Part shown: positions 5,403 through 5,535 of the stretch, piece after piece
Layout: every line of letters begins with the position of its first letter
How positions within the stretch are numbered: the stretch's first letter is position 1
Assembly (NCBI GenBank): GCA_016934175.1
Contig: JAFGTI010000020.1
Location: 1 to 5,535, forward strand
DNA: 5,535 nucleotides
Direction of reading: 5' to 3'
From: Acholeplasmataceae bacterium
Lineage (GTDB): Bacteria > Bacillota_I > Bacilli_A > Acholeplasmatales > Acholeplasmataceae
Translations under genes and position numbers: made by a program
Notes under the pieces: model-generated
Databases searched by the model: none
The model's input: only the letters and a program-made list of their open reading frames with translations
Told to the model about the DNA's origin: nothing

Positions 5403-5535
5403 TTATTCACCTATAAAGCCAAGCTTAACGGCTTCTTTTCTTAACTCATCACGAAAATTTGGATGTGCAATACTAATTAAGAGTTCAACACGTTCAGCAA
5501 CCGATGTTCCTCTAAGTGAAACACCACCAAATTCA
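5403..5535 (-). CDS. Acetyl-CoA hydrolase/CoA-transferase family protein, C-terminal end (partial)
   Basis: The minus-strand frame from the window edge gives 43 residues and a TAA stop at 5403-5405; the N-terminus lies outside. The tail carries the recognisable signature of the acetyl-CoA hydrolase/4-hydroxybutyrate CoA-transferase family: GGVSLRG, ER, then LISIAHPNFRDEL, ending KLGFIGE. Family members move CoA between acetyl-CoA and short-chain acids such as succinate, butyrate or 4-hydroxybutyrate through a glutamyl-CoA intermediate, or hydrolyse acetyl-CoA. The catalytic Glu is upstream of the visible part, so the substrate cannot be read. It is the upstream gene of the hydrolase operon, ending one base before the next ATG. 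Confidence 0.85.
   Translation of the reverse strand, partial: EFGGVSLRGTSVAERVELLISIAHPNFRDELRKEAVKLGFIGE
5407..5412 (-). promoter_or_regulatory. Ribosome binding site that decides the start of alpha/beta-hydrolase 1
   Basis: AGGTGA on the minus strand, embedded in the last codons of the CoA-transferase gene, 5 nt before the ATG at 5399-5401. The alternative GTG start (5408-5410) lies within this site and has no ribosome binding site of its own. Confidence 0.75.

Noticed and set aside
5402..5410. GTG start for hydrolase 1 at 5408-5410
   Set aside because: The GTG is part of the AGGTGA ribosome binding site of the ATG at 5399-5401 and overlaps the CoA-transferase stop region.

Overview
The window looks like chromosomal DNA of a low-GC, Gram-positive-derived bacterium. 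A member of the Mollicutes (Acholeplasma/Izemoplasma-like) or a related AT-rich Firmicute is the best guess. The supporting signs are AT-rich codon choice, tightly packed co-directional genes, GGAG/GGTGA-type ribosome binding sites and intrinsic terminators with T runs. Tryptophan is encoded by TGG and the genes read through intact with TGA treated as a stop, which argues against a Mycoplasma/Spiroplasma TGA=Trp code. The genus is not determinable from this window.

Layout, left to right: (1) bases 1-67, the last 21 codons of an unrecognised plus-strand gene. (2) A minus-strand pair, a cytosolic L-asparaginase (786-1763) followed 11 nt later by a six-helix Pr6Pr-type membrane protein (79-774), closed by an intrinsic terminator whose hairpin includes the last codons and stop of the membrane-protein gene. 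(3) A gap of about 1.08 kb without a convincing gene (1764-2840). It contains the asparaginase ribosome binding site and a putative promoter, a perfect DnaA-box 9-mer, an AT-only imperfect palindrome, a short GC-rich alternating purine-pyrimidine tract and the terminator of the next operon. (4) A minus-strand operon read from the right edge: the C-terminus of an acetyl-CoA hydrolase/CoA-transferase family protein (5403-5535), then three alpha/beta-hydrolases (4580-5401, 3679-4566, 2841-3656) separated by 1, 13 and 22 nt, ending at a terminator near 2762-2795.

The right-hand operon probably serves acyl-CoA/ester metabolism: a CoA-transferase moves CoA between short-chain acids while the hydrolases cleave ester or related bonds of unknown substrates. 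Hydrolases 1 and 3 look like paralogues. Both carry Asn-Gly where the classical His-Gly oxyanion-loop motif sits, while the middle hydrolase is of the canonical type. The asparaginase gene provides ammonia and aspartate from asparagine; the role of its membrane-protein partner is unknown. I see no RNA gene, CRISPR array, insertion sequence or phage gene. The least explained part is the AT-rich gap between the two operons.
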